DNA of 25,201 nucleotides from Paracoccaceae bacterium (GTDB lineage Bacteria; Pseudomonadota; Alphaproteobacteria; Rhodobacterales; Rhodobacteraceae), in assembly GCA_009920815.1 (NCBI GenBank), contig RFZH01000011.1, forward strand, positions 1 through 25,201, read 5' to 3'. The first letter of the stretch is position 1. Each line of letters starts with the position of its first letter. A program made the position numbers and the translations under genes. Positions 6,898 to 15,190 of this stretch are shown piece after piece. The notes below the pieces were generated by a model. It was not told the DNA's origin and searched no databases. It saw only the letters and a program-made list of their open reading frames with translations.

Positions 6898-9667
6898 ACG
6901 CTATACCTTTGAGGTTGCGACAGATCCCAATAGCTTGATCTGTCGCACCGATGACATATTTGATTTGGGGTCTTTCTGCACCTTTCTTGAAAATGTGCAT
7001 CAAAACTTTGCCGAAACCGAGTTTCGAACACAGTGCGTTACCGAGCTACGCGACAGACGAAAAAGGGGAATGGCCGCTATTTCTGAGGCGCTGCAACAAA
7101 CGCCAATGAGCGCGAACTTAGCGATCAAAAGTTATGCTTGGCTGACCGACTGTTTGGTGTGTTCGATTTGGCACATCGCCAGCACATTGATGCACCCAAA
7201 CCCCACACCGACCGAGGGCGAGCGCCTTTCCGTAATCGCCGTCGGCGGATACGGTCGGGGTGAAATGGCGCCGGCGTCTGATGTCGATTTGTTATTTTTA
7301 ACGCCTTATAAAATCACACCTTGGGCCGAAAGCGTGATTGAAACCATGCTTTATATGCTGTGGGATTTACGCCTTAAGGTCGGACATGCATCACGAACAG
7401 TGAAAGATTGCCTGCGTCTTGGTAGCGAAGATTTCACCATTCGCACAGCGATGATGGAACACCGCCTTATCTGTGGTGAGGCCGCGCTTGCAAATGAGTT
7501 AGATCAAAAACTTTGGAACGAACTCTTTATTGGAACCGAAAGAGAATTCGTTCAAGCCAAATTACACGAACGTGACGAGCGCCATGAAAAACAAGGCGGT
7601 CAACGCTTTATGGTCGAGCCCAATGTGAAAGAGGGCAAAGGCGGCCTGCGCGATCTGCAATCTTTGTTCTGGATTACCAAATATGTTTACCACGTTCATT
7701 CCCCTGCCGAGTTGGTAAAACTTGGGGTATTTCGATCGGATGAATATAGCCTTTTCACCCAAGCCGAAACGTTTCTATGGGCCGTTCGTTGTCACCTGCA
7801 CCTTGCAGCGGGCCGCGCAACCGAGCAGTTGACATTTGACCTGCAAGTCGAAGTGGCAAGCCGCATGGGATATACCGACAGGTCAGGACGACGCGCCGTC
7901 GAAGTCTTTATGCAAGATTATTTCCGCCATGCCACGCGTGTCGGCGACCTAACGCGCATTTTTTTAACCTCACTTGAGGCAACCCATACAAAAGATGCAC
8001 CCTTAATCGAACGCATTTTTAGACGCCGCCCACAGATCAAATCAGAATACCGTGTTGTGCATAATCGACTTGCTTTGCGCGATCCTGATCTGTTTTTACG
8101 TGACCAGCTTAATATTCTGCGTATTTACGAGGAAGCGCTGCGCACGGGGTTATTGATCCACCCAGATGCGATGCGCCTGATTTCTGCCAATCTATATTTG
8201 ATTGACGATAAAATGCGCAACGACCCAGAAGCCCAGCGCATTTTTTTGGATCTGTTGTTGAAACATGGCAATCCTGAACGCGCGCTGCGTCGGATGAATG
8301 AATTGGGCGTATTATCCGCATTTATACCGGAATTTGAACCTATCGTGGCAATGATGCAATTCAACATGTATCATAGCTATACCGTAGACGAACACACTAT
8401 TCAGGTTATTCGCAACCTCGCGCAGATTGAACGCGAAGAATTGGTCGAAGAATTGCCGATCGCGTCGTCAATCTTGAAAGAAGGCATCAACCGTAAAGTT
8501 ATGTATGTCGCCTTGTTGTTGCACGACATCGGAAAAGGCCGACCCGAGGATCATTCAGTTCTAGGTGCAAAGATTGTCCGCAAAGTTGCACCAAGGCTGG
8601 GGTTAAACAAAGAAGAAGTCGACACCGTTGAATGGTTGGTGCGTTATCATCTGCTTATGTCCGACATGGCACAAAAACGTGACATTGCCGATCCGCGAAC
8701 AGTACGGGATTTCGCAAAGGCCGTGCAGACTGTCAAACGCTTGGACCTTTTGACAGTTCTGACCGTATGTGACATCCGCGGCGTTGGACCAACCACTTGG
8801 AATAACTGGAAAGCCGCGCTGATACGTGCGCTGTATCGTCAAACACGTCGCGCACTAGAGGATGGTCTTGAGGCACTAAATCGCGAAAATCGCGGGAACG
8901 AAGCGCAGCGTGCCTTGAAAACAGAGCTATCGACCTGGGATACAAAAGACCTGAAAAAAGAGATTGAGCGGCATTACCCCCCCTATTGGCAGGGATTGCA
9001 CGTGACCGCGCACGTGGTGTTTGCCACGCTTCTTAAGGGTCTGTCAGATGATGAAATTCGCGTTGACCTCCACCCGGACGAAGATCGCGATGCAACCCGC
9101 GTTTGTTTCGCCTTGGTAGATCACCCTGGGATTTTTTCGCGTCTCGCCGGGGCCTTGGCGTTGGTGGGCGCAAACGTCGTAGACGCTCGGACATACACAT
9201 CAAAAGACGGATATGCGACAGCGGCCTTTTGGGTCCAAGACAGCGATGGCACGCCATACGAGGCTTCGCGGCTGACCCGTTTGCGCACAATGATTGAACG
9301 GACACTACGTGGCGAAGTGGTGGCCCGCGACGCGATCAAAGAAAAAGACAAATTCAAAAAACGCGAAAAAGCGTTCAATGTTGCTACGAACATTAGCTTT
9401 GATAACGACGGTTCCGAAATCTATACGATCATCGAAGTGGACACACGTGACCGTCCCGGCCTTTTGTTTGATTTAACGCGGACCTTAGCCAATCTGAACA
9501 TATATATCGCTTCTGCTGTGATCGCGACATATGGTGAACAGGTCGTGGATACGTTTTATGTCAAAGATATGTTTGGCCTTAAATTTTACGGCGAGAACAA
9601 ACAACGCAGTATCGAAAAAAGCCTGCGCGACGCGATAGCAAAGGGCGTGGAACGGGCACAAGGATAA
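6857..9667 (+). CDS. glnD: [Protein-PII] uridylyltransferase / uridylyl-removing enzyme GlnD
   Basis: GlnD senses glutamine and adds UMP to PII proteins or removes it, setting nitrogen assimilation. The 936-residue protein has the full domain order. The nucleotidyltransferase domain has GGYGRG (130-135) and SDVDLLF (141-147). The PII-uridylyltransferase helical region contains GKGGLRDLQ. The HD hydrolase domain has LLLHDIGKGRPEDHS near 550-565. Two ACT domains, at about 750-805 and 856-915 (DHPGIFSRLAGALA and DRPGLLFDLTRTLA), sense glutamine. The start is uncertain: TTG 6857 overlaps lppC by 41 bases and follows AGG. No ATG occurs before the conserved LICRTDDIF segment. MurJ follows after four bases, so the two genes are co-transcribed. 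Confidence 0.95.
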   Translation: MTQLHAHSQSAASKRYTFEVATDPNSLICRTDDIFDLGSFCTFLENVHQNFAETEFRTQCVTELRDRRKRGMAAISEALQQTPMSANLAIKSYAWLTDCLVCSIWHIASTLMHPNPTPTEGERLSVIAVGGYGRGEMAPASDVDLLFLTPYKITPWAESVIETMLYMLWDLRLKVGHASRTVKDCLRLGSEDFTIRTAMMEHRLICGEAALANELDQKLWNELFIGTEREFVQAKLHERDERHEKQGGQRFMVEPNVKEGKGGLRDLQSLFWITKYVYHVHSPAELVKLGVFRSDEYSLFTQAETFLWAVRCHLHLAAGRATEQLTFDLQVEVASRMGYTDRSGRRAVEVFMQDYFRHATRVGDLTRIFLTSLEATHTKDAPLIERIFRRRPQIKSEYRVVHNRLALRDPDLFLRDQLNILRIYEEALRTGLLIHPDAMRLISANLYLIDDKMRNDPEAQRIFLDLLLKHGNPERALRRMNELGVLSAFIPEFEPIVAMMQFNMYHSYTVDEHTIQVIRNLAQIEREELVEELPIASSILKEGINRKVMYVALLLHDIGKGRPEDHSVLGAKIVRKVAPRLGLNKEEVDTVEWLVRYHLLMSDMAQKRDIADPRTVRDFAKAVQTVKRLDLLTVLTVCDIRGVGPTTWNNWKAALIRALYRQTRRALEDGLEALNRENRGNEAQRALKTELSTWDTKDLKKEIERHYPPYWQGLHVTAHVVFATLLKGLSDDEIRVDLHPDEDRDATRVCFALVDHPGIFSRLAGALALVGANVVDARTYTSKDGYATAAFWVQDSDGTPYEASRLTRLRTMIERTLRGEVVARDAIKEKDKFKKREKAFNVATNISFDNDGSEIYTIIEVDTRDRPGLLFDLTRTLANLNIYIASAVIATYGEQVVDTFYVKDMFGLKFYGENKQRSIEKSLRDAIAKGVERAQG

Positions 9668-9671
9668 CAGC

Positions 9672-11201
9672 ATGCTTCGCGGATTTATGACCGTCAGTTT
9701 CTGGACATTACTAAGCCGCGTATTAGGCATGTTGCGCGAAGTGTTGTTATTTGCATTAATCGGTGCAGGCCCCATTTTAGATGCATTTTTTGCGGCATTT
9801 CGCTTGCCCAACATGTTTCGCCGGTTTTTCGCCGAAGGCGCATTCAATGCGGCGTTTGTACCGCAATTTTCAAAACGGCTCGAAGCGGACGACCGTCCAA
9901 TCGCATTCGCCAATCAGGCCATGGGTGGTTTGACCTTTGTTGTGTTAATCCTGACGGGCTTTGCCATGGTGTTCATGCCCGCTTTGGTCTGGGTGACCGC
10001 GAATGGTTTTGCTGGCGATGCACGGTTTGATTTAACGGTCGATTTTGGACGCGTCATGTTCCCGTATATTGTTTTTATATCGATGGCTGCGCTTTTGTCA
10101 GGTGCGTTGAACGCAAAACGCCATTTTGCGATGGCTGCTGCGGCGCCCGTGTTTTTGAACATACTGATTATTTTCGCCTTGTGCCTTGCTTGGGCGACGG
10201 GTGCGGATGCAACTTTGCTTTTGATTTGGACAATCCCATTTGCCGGTGTTGTGCAGTTGACCATGGTTTGGATTGCGACCCATCGCGCAGGGCTACCGAT
10301 TTTTATGTCGCGCCCAAGGTGGACGCCAGAGATGCGCCAATTGGGTGCCATTGCGGCACCCGCCGCATTGGCCAATGGCGTGGTTCAAATCAACCTATTG
10401 GTCGGGCAATTGGTTTCATCCCAAACCACTGGGGCCATCAGTTGGCTTTATGGTGCAGATAGATTGTATCAGCTGCCGTTAGGGGTGGTTAGCATAGGTA
10501 TCGGGATCGTTTTGTTGCCCGAACTTTCACGACGCTTAAAGGCTGGGGATCATAGCGGATCAGCCACCGCCTATAACCGTGCCGCCGAAATTTCGATGAT
10601 CCTATCGCTGCCTGCCGCCGCGGCATTGATCGCCATTCCAGTGCCTTTGGCCTCGGCCCTGTTCGAACACGGAGCAACCGGGCGTGACGATATTTTGGCC
10701 ATTGGTTTGGCAACTGCAATCTATGGCTTAGGATTGCCAGCATTCAACTGGCAAAAACTGATCCAACCTGTGTTTTTCGCAAACGAAGATACCAAAACTC
10801 CATTCCGATTTGCATTGATTTCAATGCTTATCAATGCTGTGTTGGCCATCGGTCTGATGCCGTGGTTGGGCTGGATTTCAGCACCAATTGCAACCACGAT
10901 TTCCGCTTGGGCAATGGTCGGTATGTTGGTTGTAGCATCGCGCAAATTTGGGCAGGTGGCGATTTTAGAAAACTCGGTCGCCTCTCGGATTTGGCGCGCC
11001 GCAGGGGCGTCGATTACGATGGCAGTCATTTTATGGACCGTCACATTATGGCTGGGGCCGATGATATCGACAACGGTGCTCAGGGTCATTTACGCTGTTG
11101 GCCTGACCGTCAGCGGAATGTTGATCTATGCGGTCTTGGCACAAAAATTTGGAGCGGTCCGGATGGGGGAACTTCGCCGCGCGCTTTCGCGCCGTAATTA
11201 A
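9672..11201 (+). CDS. murJ: Lipid II flippase MurJ (MviN)
   Basis: MurJ moves lipid-linked peptidoglycan precursor across the inner membrane. The 509-residue protein is almost entirely hydrophobic with about 14 membrane segments, as expected for the MOP superfamily. The N-terminal signature is clear: TLLSRVLGMLREVLLFALIG, then DAFFAAFRLPNMFRRFFAEG and AFNAAFVPQFS. The internal segments LPLGVVSIGIGIVLLPELSR and TATAIYGLGLPAFNWQKLIQP are also typical. AAGGA precedes the ATG. It lies four bases after glnD, and its stop overlaps the convergent rhomboid-fold gene by four bases. The glnD-murJ-rhomboid-trpS order is common in Rhodobacterales. Confidence 0.97.
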   Translation: MLRGFMTVSFWTLLSRVLGMLREVLLFALIGAGPILDAFFAAFRLPNMFRRFFAEGAFNAAFVPQFSKRLEADDRPIAFANQAMGGLTFVVLILTGFAMVFMPALVWVTANGFAGDARFDLTVDFGRVMFPYIVFISMAALLSGALNAKRHFAMAAAAPVFLNILIIFALCLAWATGADATLLLIWTIPFAGVVQLTMVWIATHRAGLPIFMSRPRWTPEMRQLGAIAAPAALANGVVQINLLVGQLVSSQTTGAISWLYGADRLYQLPLGVVSIGIGIVLLPELSRRLKAGDHSGSATAYNRAAEISMILSLPAAAALIAIPVPLASALFEHGATGRDDILAIGLATAIYGLGLPAFNWQKLIQPVFFANEDTKTPFRFALISMLINAVLAIGLMPWLGWISAPIATTISAWAMVGMLVVASRKFGQVAILENSVASRIWRAAGASITMAVILWTVTLWLGPMISTTVLRVIYAVGLTVSGMLIYAVLAQKFGAVRMGELRRALSRRN

Positions 11202-11884
11202 TCGCGACGCAGTGCACGTAAGAGGCGCATTATCCCGCCTGGCGCCACAAGGAACGACAACACGAAGCCTACGGCGAAAGCGGCCAAATCAGCAATCCAC
11301 GTATAGCCAACGCTAAAAAACATACCAAACAAAAGCTGAACGCCCATTAACATGGCAATCAACGAAAAAGCACGATATTGTGGCGCGTGCTCTGCACGCA
11401 AGACCAACCAATTGATATAGGAATACGCACCAATCAGTCCATATACCCCCACATAGGACCCAAAAAGCCATTCATTCTGAGGGGCGGCATAGGCAAACAC
11501 CACCGCCCCACCAACTGCAGCCCCGAAATACACAACCAAAAGTGACACCGCGCTAAAGATCGATCCGACCATTCGCCCCAACGCCAACAAAAGCGCGATG
11601 GCCACTGCAGCCGAAATGGTAGAGCCGTTCACAAACGAAAACGTTAACAAACGTTTGACATGTTCAATTGGGTAAATGTTGTTGTCGACCATCCAATGGA
11701 TCACGTTTGGCGATAAACCATATTCTTGGATCGCGTTTAATCGCCAGCCGATCGCACTTGGATCACCAATCAACCCAACTGTGCCCAGGACAAAATATGC
11801 CTCGATCCCGGCGATAAACAAAAATAGCGCGATAACCACAGGTGGCATTGGGTTGACGATGGGTTGGTGGTTAGGGTCTGACAC
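11198..11884 (-). CDS. Rhomboid-family membrane protein, probably catalytically inactive
   Basis: This 228-residue protein has about six membrane segments and the general layout of rhomboid proteases: a loop with an amphipathic stretch after the first segment, FGAAVGGA, VYGLIGAY and ADLAAFAVGF. The protease residues are absent. Where active rhomboids read GASG, this has GSYVG (residues 142-146 region), placing Tyr at the nucleophile position. Where they read AHLGGF, this has ADLAAF (198-203), replacing His by Asp. FVNGS stands where an HxxxN-type motif is usual. Two GTG starts are in frame, 11893 and 11884. I prefer 11884 because GAGGTG lies six bases upstream. It is convergent with murJ and divergent from trpS. 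A role in binding or escorting membrane proteins is conceivable but only inferred. Confidence 0.8.
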   Translation of the reverse strand: MSDPNHQPIVNPMPPVVIALFLFIAGIEAYFVLGTVGLIGDPSAIGWRLNAIQEYGLSPNVIHWMVDNNIYPIEHVKRLLTFSFVNGSTISAAVAIALLLALGRMVGSIFSAVSLLVVYFGAAVGGAVVFAYAAPQNEWLFGSYVGVYGLIGAYSYINWLVLRAEHAPQYRAFSLIAMLMGVQLLFGMFFSVGYTWIADLAAFAVGFVLSFLVAPGGIMRLLRALRRD

Positions 11885-11962
11885 GGGCGTCACCTCTTGC
11901 TTGACGATAATTCCCTATATGGGTAAGCGGTTTGTATTAAAACTTCCAGACGGAGAATAATA

Positions 11963-13003
11963 ATGATGGATGCGGTCCAAACGCAGAACCAGCAGTCAAA
12001 ATTCACCCCCCGCGTTTTTTCGGGGATCAAACCTTCGGGTGGCCTGACTTTGGGCAACTATTTGGGTGCGATTAAACGCTTTGTCGATATGCAGGGCGGC
12101 GATTTTGAATCGATTTATTGTGTGGTTGATTTACACGCAATCACCGTCTGGCAAGACCCGCAAGATTTGCGCAAAGCCACCTATGAGGTCGCAGCGGGAT
12201 ACATCGCATCAGGTATTGATCCAGAACAATCGATCCTGTTCAATCAATCCCAGGTGTCACAACATGCGGAATTGGGCTGGTTGTTTAACTGCGTCGCGCG
12301 TGTTGGATGGATGAATCGCATGACCCAGTTCAAAGACAAAGCTGGGTCAAACGCTGAAAAAGTCAGCCTTGGGCTATATGCCTATCCGTCCCTAATGGCG
12401 GCTGATATTTTGTTATACCATGCGACCCACGTCCCCGTCGGCGAAGACCAAAAACAGCATGTTGAATTGACGCGCGATATCGCACAAAAATTCAATCATG
12501 ATTACAAGGTGGATTTTTTCCCTGAAACGATCCCCGTTATCGAAGGCCCAGCCACACGTGTCATGAACCTGCGCGATGGCACCAAAAAGATGTCGAAATC
12601 GGGCGAAAGTGATATGGAGCGCATCAACATGACCGATGATGCCGATCTAATTGCCAAAAAGTTCAAGAAAGCGAAAACTGATCCAGAGGCATTGCCTGAA
12701 ACGTTAGACGGCTTAAAAGACCGCCCCGAAGCGCGCAATTTGGTCGATATTTATGCGGCCCTCAGCGATACAACATCTGAAGCTGTGATTGCTGAATACG
12801 CGGGTGCAGGCTGGGGAAAATTCAAACCCGCTCTGGCTGATTTGGCGGTTGAAAAACTGGCCCCTATTTCATCAGAAATGACGCGCTTGATGACGGAAAC
12901 CGCTGAACTGGACCGTATCCTTGCACGCGGGGCTGAGCGCGCACGCGACATCGCAGACCCGATTTTAAAACAAGCATACGACATCGTAGGTTTCGTGCGC
13001 TGA
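11963..13003 (+). CDS. trpS: Tryptophanyl-tRNA synthetase
   Basis: TrpRS charges tRNA-Trp in the cytosol. The 346-residue class I synthetase shows FSGIKPSGGLTLGNYLGA near residues 19-36, in which TLGNY is the HIGH equivalent. KKMSKS is at residues 208-213, and the substrate-binding region ADILLYHATHVPVGEDQKQH lies between them. The length is normal. Two adjacent ATG codons (11963 and 11966) could start translation. GGAG about ten bases upstream suits either. It stands 69-78 bases from the divergent rhomboid-fold gene and is followed by a hairpin and a separate gene cluster. Confidence 0.97.
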   Translation: MMDAVQTQNQQSKFTPRVFSGIKPSGGLTLGNYLGAIKRFVDMQGGDFESIYCVVDLHAITVWQDPQDLRKATYEVAAGYIASGIDPEQSILFNQSQVSQHAELGWLFNCVARVGWMNRMTQFKDKAGSNAEKVSLGLYAYPSLMAADILLYHATHVPVGEDQKQHVELTRDIAQKFNHDYKVDFFPETIPVIEGPATRVMNLRDGTKKMSKSGESDMERINMTDDADLIAKKFKKAKTDPEALPETLDGLKDRPEARNLVDIYAALSDTTSEAVIAEYAGAGWGKFKPALADLAVEKLAPISSEMTRLMTETAELDRILARGAERARDIADPILKQAYDIVGFVR

Positions 13004-13011
13004 TAAAAACA

Positions 13012-13034
13012 TGTGGGCGCTCTATGCGCCTGCA
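13012..13034 (+). terminator. Possible hairpin terminator after trpS
   Basis: GGCGC (13016-13020) and GCGCC (13026-13030) form a perfect stem with a five-base loop. The stem can be extended outward to 13012/13034 with two G-T pairs. There is no T-run after it, so it would be a weak or Rho-assisted terminator at best. Its position nine bases after the trpS stop supports that reading. Confidence 0.35.
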
Positions 13035-13054
13035 CAGCCGTATGAAAATGTGGC

Positions 13055-13068
13055 GTGCAAAATTGCAC
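13055..13068. promoter_or_regulatory. Inverted repeat, possible operator upstream of VOC gene
   Basis: GTGCAA and TTGCAC form a perfect six-base inverted repeat separated by AA, lying 75-88 bases before the ATG of the first VOC gene. The symmetry and location suit a dimeric repressor or activator site. No matching regulator gene is in the window, so the function is a guess. Confidence 0.35.
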
Positions 13069-13142
13069 AGTCCTTCTGCGTTTACGCCTGTTTATAGGTG
13101 GTAAAACATATGTAATTCTTTTCACAACGAAAGGAATTAATT

Positions 13143-13631
13143 ATGACAAGCGTTCATCCCCAAACCTCGATTGGTCATGTCCACCTTAAGGTGGCAGACC
13201 TTGATCGGTCCATAGCATTTTATTCAGGTGTGTTAGGCTTTGCAGTCTCCCAGCGCTATGGCACCCAAGCTGCCTTCCTGTCTGCAGGCGGATACCATCA
13301 TCACATCGGCCTCAACACGTGGGAAAGCTTAGGCGGCACACCCGCGCCACGAGGTCATACAGGTTTATATCACACCGCGTTCCTATACCCTGATCGCGCA
13401 GAATTGGCAGACGCGTTATATCGGGTCGTCCAAGCAGGTATCACAATCGACGGGGCCGCCGATCATGGCGTGTCCGAAGCGATCTATGTCACCGATCCCG
13501 ACGGAAACGGCGTCGAATTGTATCGCGATCGGCCCCGTGAAGAATGGCCCGTTGATGGACACGGCAATCTGGAAATGTTCAACGCGCCTTTGGATTTGAA
13601 CAAACTTTTGCGCGAACGCAAACCCGGCTGA
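13143..13631 (+). CDS. VOC-superfamily protein, extradiol dioxygenase/glyoxalase type
   Basis: This is a 162-residue vicinal-oxygen-chelate metalloprotein. The family includes glyoxalases, extradiol ring-cleaving dioxygenases and fosfomycin resistance proteins. The paired beta-alpha-beta-beta-beta modules begin GHVHLKVADLDRSIAFYSGV and are completed by LYHTAFL and DPDGNGVELYRD. Likely metal ligands are a His in GHVH (12 or 14), His77 and Glu125. This resembles the CatE-type (catechol-2,3-dioxygenase-like) proteins often annotated in Rhodobacteraceae. The substrate cannot be told. AAAGGA precedes the ATG. It heads a small cluster with a universal stress protein and a second VOC protein. Confidence 0.88.
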   Translation: MTSVHPQTSIGHVHLKVADLDRSIAFYSGVLGFAVSQRYGTQAAFLSAGGYHHHIGLNTWESLGGTPAPRGHTGLYHTAFLYPDRAELADALYRVVQAGITIDGAADHGVSEAIYVTDPDGNGVELYRDRPREEWPVDGHGNLEMFNAPLDLNKLLRERKPG

Positions 13632-13643
13632 TCATCTGACCGC

Positions 13644-13672
13644 TTGACAGCGCTGCGCCCTTACAGTCAACT
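13644..13672 (+). promoter_or_regulatory. Candidate sigma70-type promoter for usp gene
   Basis: TTGACA (13644-13649) is a perfect -35 box and lies 17 bases from TCAACT (13667-13672), a weak -10 box. The start codon of the stress-protein gene is 38 bases downstream. TTGAC and GTCAA at the two ends are also inverted repeats of each other, which may be chance. Confidence 0.4.
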
Positions 13673-13709
13673 AAGCACCGCGGGATAGTCCGCTCGTTTG
13701 GGAGGCGAT

Positions 13710-14165
13710 ATGCGTAAATTTCTAGTGGTCTTAGATGATAGCCGCGAATGCCTGAACGCAATGCGATTTGCCGCAATGCGCGCTAAAAAATCAGGCGGAG
13801 GTGTGTCCATCCTTTCAGTCATCCCACCAGATGAATTCAATCACTGGATCGGCGTCGGAGACATTATGCGCCAAGAGGCCCGTGAACGCATCGAAGCCCA
13901 TTATGAAGTTTTCGCAAAATGGATGCGTGATCGCCAAGGCATCAACCCCGAATTGATCATCCGTGAAGGTGAGCCGGTGCCTGAAATTTTGGCGCATATC
14001 GAGTCTGACCCAGAAATCGGCATCTTGGTTTTGGGCGCAGGCCTCGATAAAAAAGGACCTGGCCCCTTAGTCAGTCAGATGTCGAAAAACGCAGGGACCC
14101 TGCCTTGCCCGATCACGATTGTTCCGGGAAATTTGACAAAAGATCAACTAGACGCATTGACGTGA
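13710..14165 (+). CDS. Universal stress protein (UspA family)
   Basis: This 151-residue single-domain Usp protein probably binds nucleotide and takes part in a stress or persistence response. It begins MRKFLVVLDDSRECLNAMRF, the typical first strand and helix. It ends ILVLGAGLDKKGPGPLVSQM followed by LPCPITIVPG, which is the G-x2-G-x9-G type nucleotide-binding region of ATP-binding Usps in loose form. The frame is open from TTG 13698, but ATG 13710 has a strong GGGAGG four bases upstream, so I start there. Its stop overlaps the GTG start of the second VOC gene. The conditions that induce it are unknown. Confidence 0.9.
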   Translation: MRKFLVVLDDSRECLNAMRFAAMRAKKSGGGVSILSVIPPDEFNHWIGVGDIMRQEARERIEAHYEVFAKWMRDRQGINPELIIREGEPVPEILAHIESDPEIGILVLGAGLDKKGPGPLVSQMSKNAGTLPCPITIVPGNLTKDQLDALT

Positions 14166-14560
14166 CCCAGCATCTAAATGCCGTGGCGCTTGTCGTTCCT
14201 GATTACGACCAGGCAATTGAATACTATTGTGGCGTGCTTGGCTTTGACTTGGTCGAGGATGCGCCACTGACGCCCCAAAAACGGTGGGTCCTTATCCGTC
14301 CGCGCGGGAGCAACGGAACCAGCATCTTGTTAGCACAGGCGTCAAATGATGCAGAACGCCAGTGCATCGGCAATCAAACCGGTGGTCGCGTGTTTTTGTT
14401 TTTGCAAACGGACGACTTTGACGGTGATTATCAAAAATACTCTGATAATGGCGTCGATTTTATTGAAACACCACGTAATGAACCTTATGGTAAAGTTTGC
14501 AAGTTTCGCGATTGTTTTGGCAATTCTTGGGATCTCTTGGAACGATCAAAATCTGTTTAG
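14162..14560 (+). CDS. VOC-superfamily protein (glyoxalase/bleomycin-resistance type)
   Basis: This 132-residue single VOC unit reads HLNAVALVVPDYDQAIEYYC at the start and closes with KFRDCFGNSWDLLER, the normal ends of a small glyoxalase-like fold. GTG 14162 overlaps the usp stop as GTGA, so translation is probably coupled. The open frame upstream to 14105 lies inside usp and has no VOC similarity. The presence of three related small genes in a row (VOC, Usp, VOC) suggests a detoxification or stress role, but no substrate is evident. It is not similar enough to the first VOC protein to suggest a recent duplication. Confidence 0.85.
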   Translation: MTQHLNAVALVVPDYDQAIEYYCGVLGFDLVEDAPLTPQKRWVLIRPRGSNGTSILLAQASNDAERQCIGNQTGGRVFLFLQTDDFDGDYQKYSDNGVDFIETPRNEPYGKVCKFRDCFGNSWDLLERSKSV

Positions 14561-14576
14561 AATTACTCTAAGTTCC

Positions 14577-14605
14577 TTGACATTTTTAGCCACCACTTCC
14601 ATATC
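14577..14605 (+). promoter_or_regulatory. Candidate promoter for nfu gene
   Basis: TTGACA (14577-14582) is a perfect -35 box. CATATC at 14600-14605 follows after 17 bases as a weak -10 box, and TATCTA two bases further is an alternative. The nfu start codon is at 14630. This suggests nfu-tsaB-rimI has its own promoter. Confidence 0.45.
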
Positions 14606-14629
14606 TAACGCTAACAACGGAGCGTAAAA

Positions 14630-15190
14630 ATGTTCATTCAAACGGAATCAACCCCAAATCCTGCAACGCTTAAATTTCTACCCGGGCAAACCGTGCTGGA
14701 AAATGGTGCTGTCGATTTCCCCACTGCACAAGACTGCGATGCGTCCCCATTGGCAAAACGCATCTTTGCGGTCAATGGCGTTTCGGGCGTGTTTCTTGGA
14801 CGCGATTTTGTGACCGTCACAAAAGATGATGCAACTGAATGGGACCACATTAAACCATCGCTCTTGGGCGCGATTATGGAACATTTCCAATCCGGTCAGC
14901 CTGCCTTGATCGGTGACACTGCAGCTGCTCATGGGGACAATCATGACAGCGAAGATGCTGAAATCGTCAACCAGATCAAGGAATTGCTGGATAGCCGTGT
15001 CCGTCCGGCCGTGGCGCAAGACGGTGGCGACATCACCTTTCATGGGTTTGAAAAAGGTATCGTTTACCTTCAGATGAAAGGCGCATGTGCAGGGTGCCCG
15101 TCTTCGACGATGACCCTTAAAATGGGTATCGAAAATTTGCTGCGTCATTATATTCCAGAGGTCGCAGAGGTCCGCCCTGTTGGCCTGTGA
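14630..15190 (+). CDS. NifU-like Fe-S cluster scaffold/carrier protein (Nfu type)
   Basis: This cytosolic protein carries iron-sulfur clusters to target enzymes. The 186 residues comprise the N-terminal Nfu domain (MFIQTESTPNPATLKFLPGQ, FAVNGVSGVFLGRDFVTVTK) and the C-terminal NifU domain from about residue 110. The cluster-binding pair Cys153 and Cys156 lies in GACAGCPSS. Both domains and the length match alphaproteobacterial Nfu proteins. GGAG precedes the ATG. The following tsaB starts within its last codons, and the nfu-tsaB-rimI order is usual in Rhodobacterales. Confidence 0.95.
   Translation: MFIQTESTPNPATLKFLPGQTVLENGAVDFPTAQDCDASPLAKRIFAVNGVSGVFLGRDFVTVTKDDATEWDHIKPSLLGAIMEHFQSGQPALIGDTAAAHGDNHDSEDAEIVNQIKELLDSRVRPAVAQDGGDITFHGFEKGIVYLQMKGACAGCPSSTMTLKMGIENLLRHYIPEVAEVRPVGL

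Noticed and set aside
9485..10375. Two minus-strand open frames of 142 and 153 codons opposite glnD and murJ
   Set aside because: Their composition (many Ala, Asn, Lys, Arg) mirrors the antisense of a hydrophobic membrane protein gene, and murJ on the other strand is certain.
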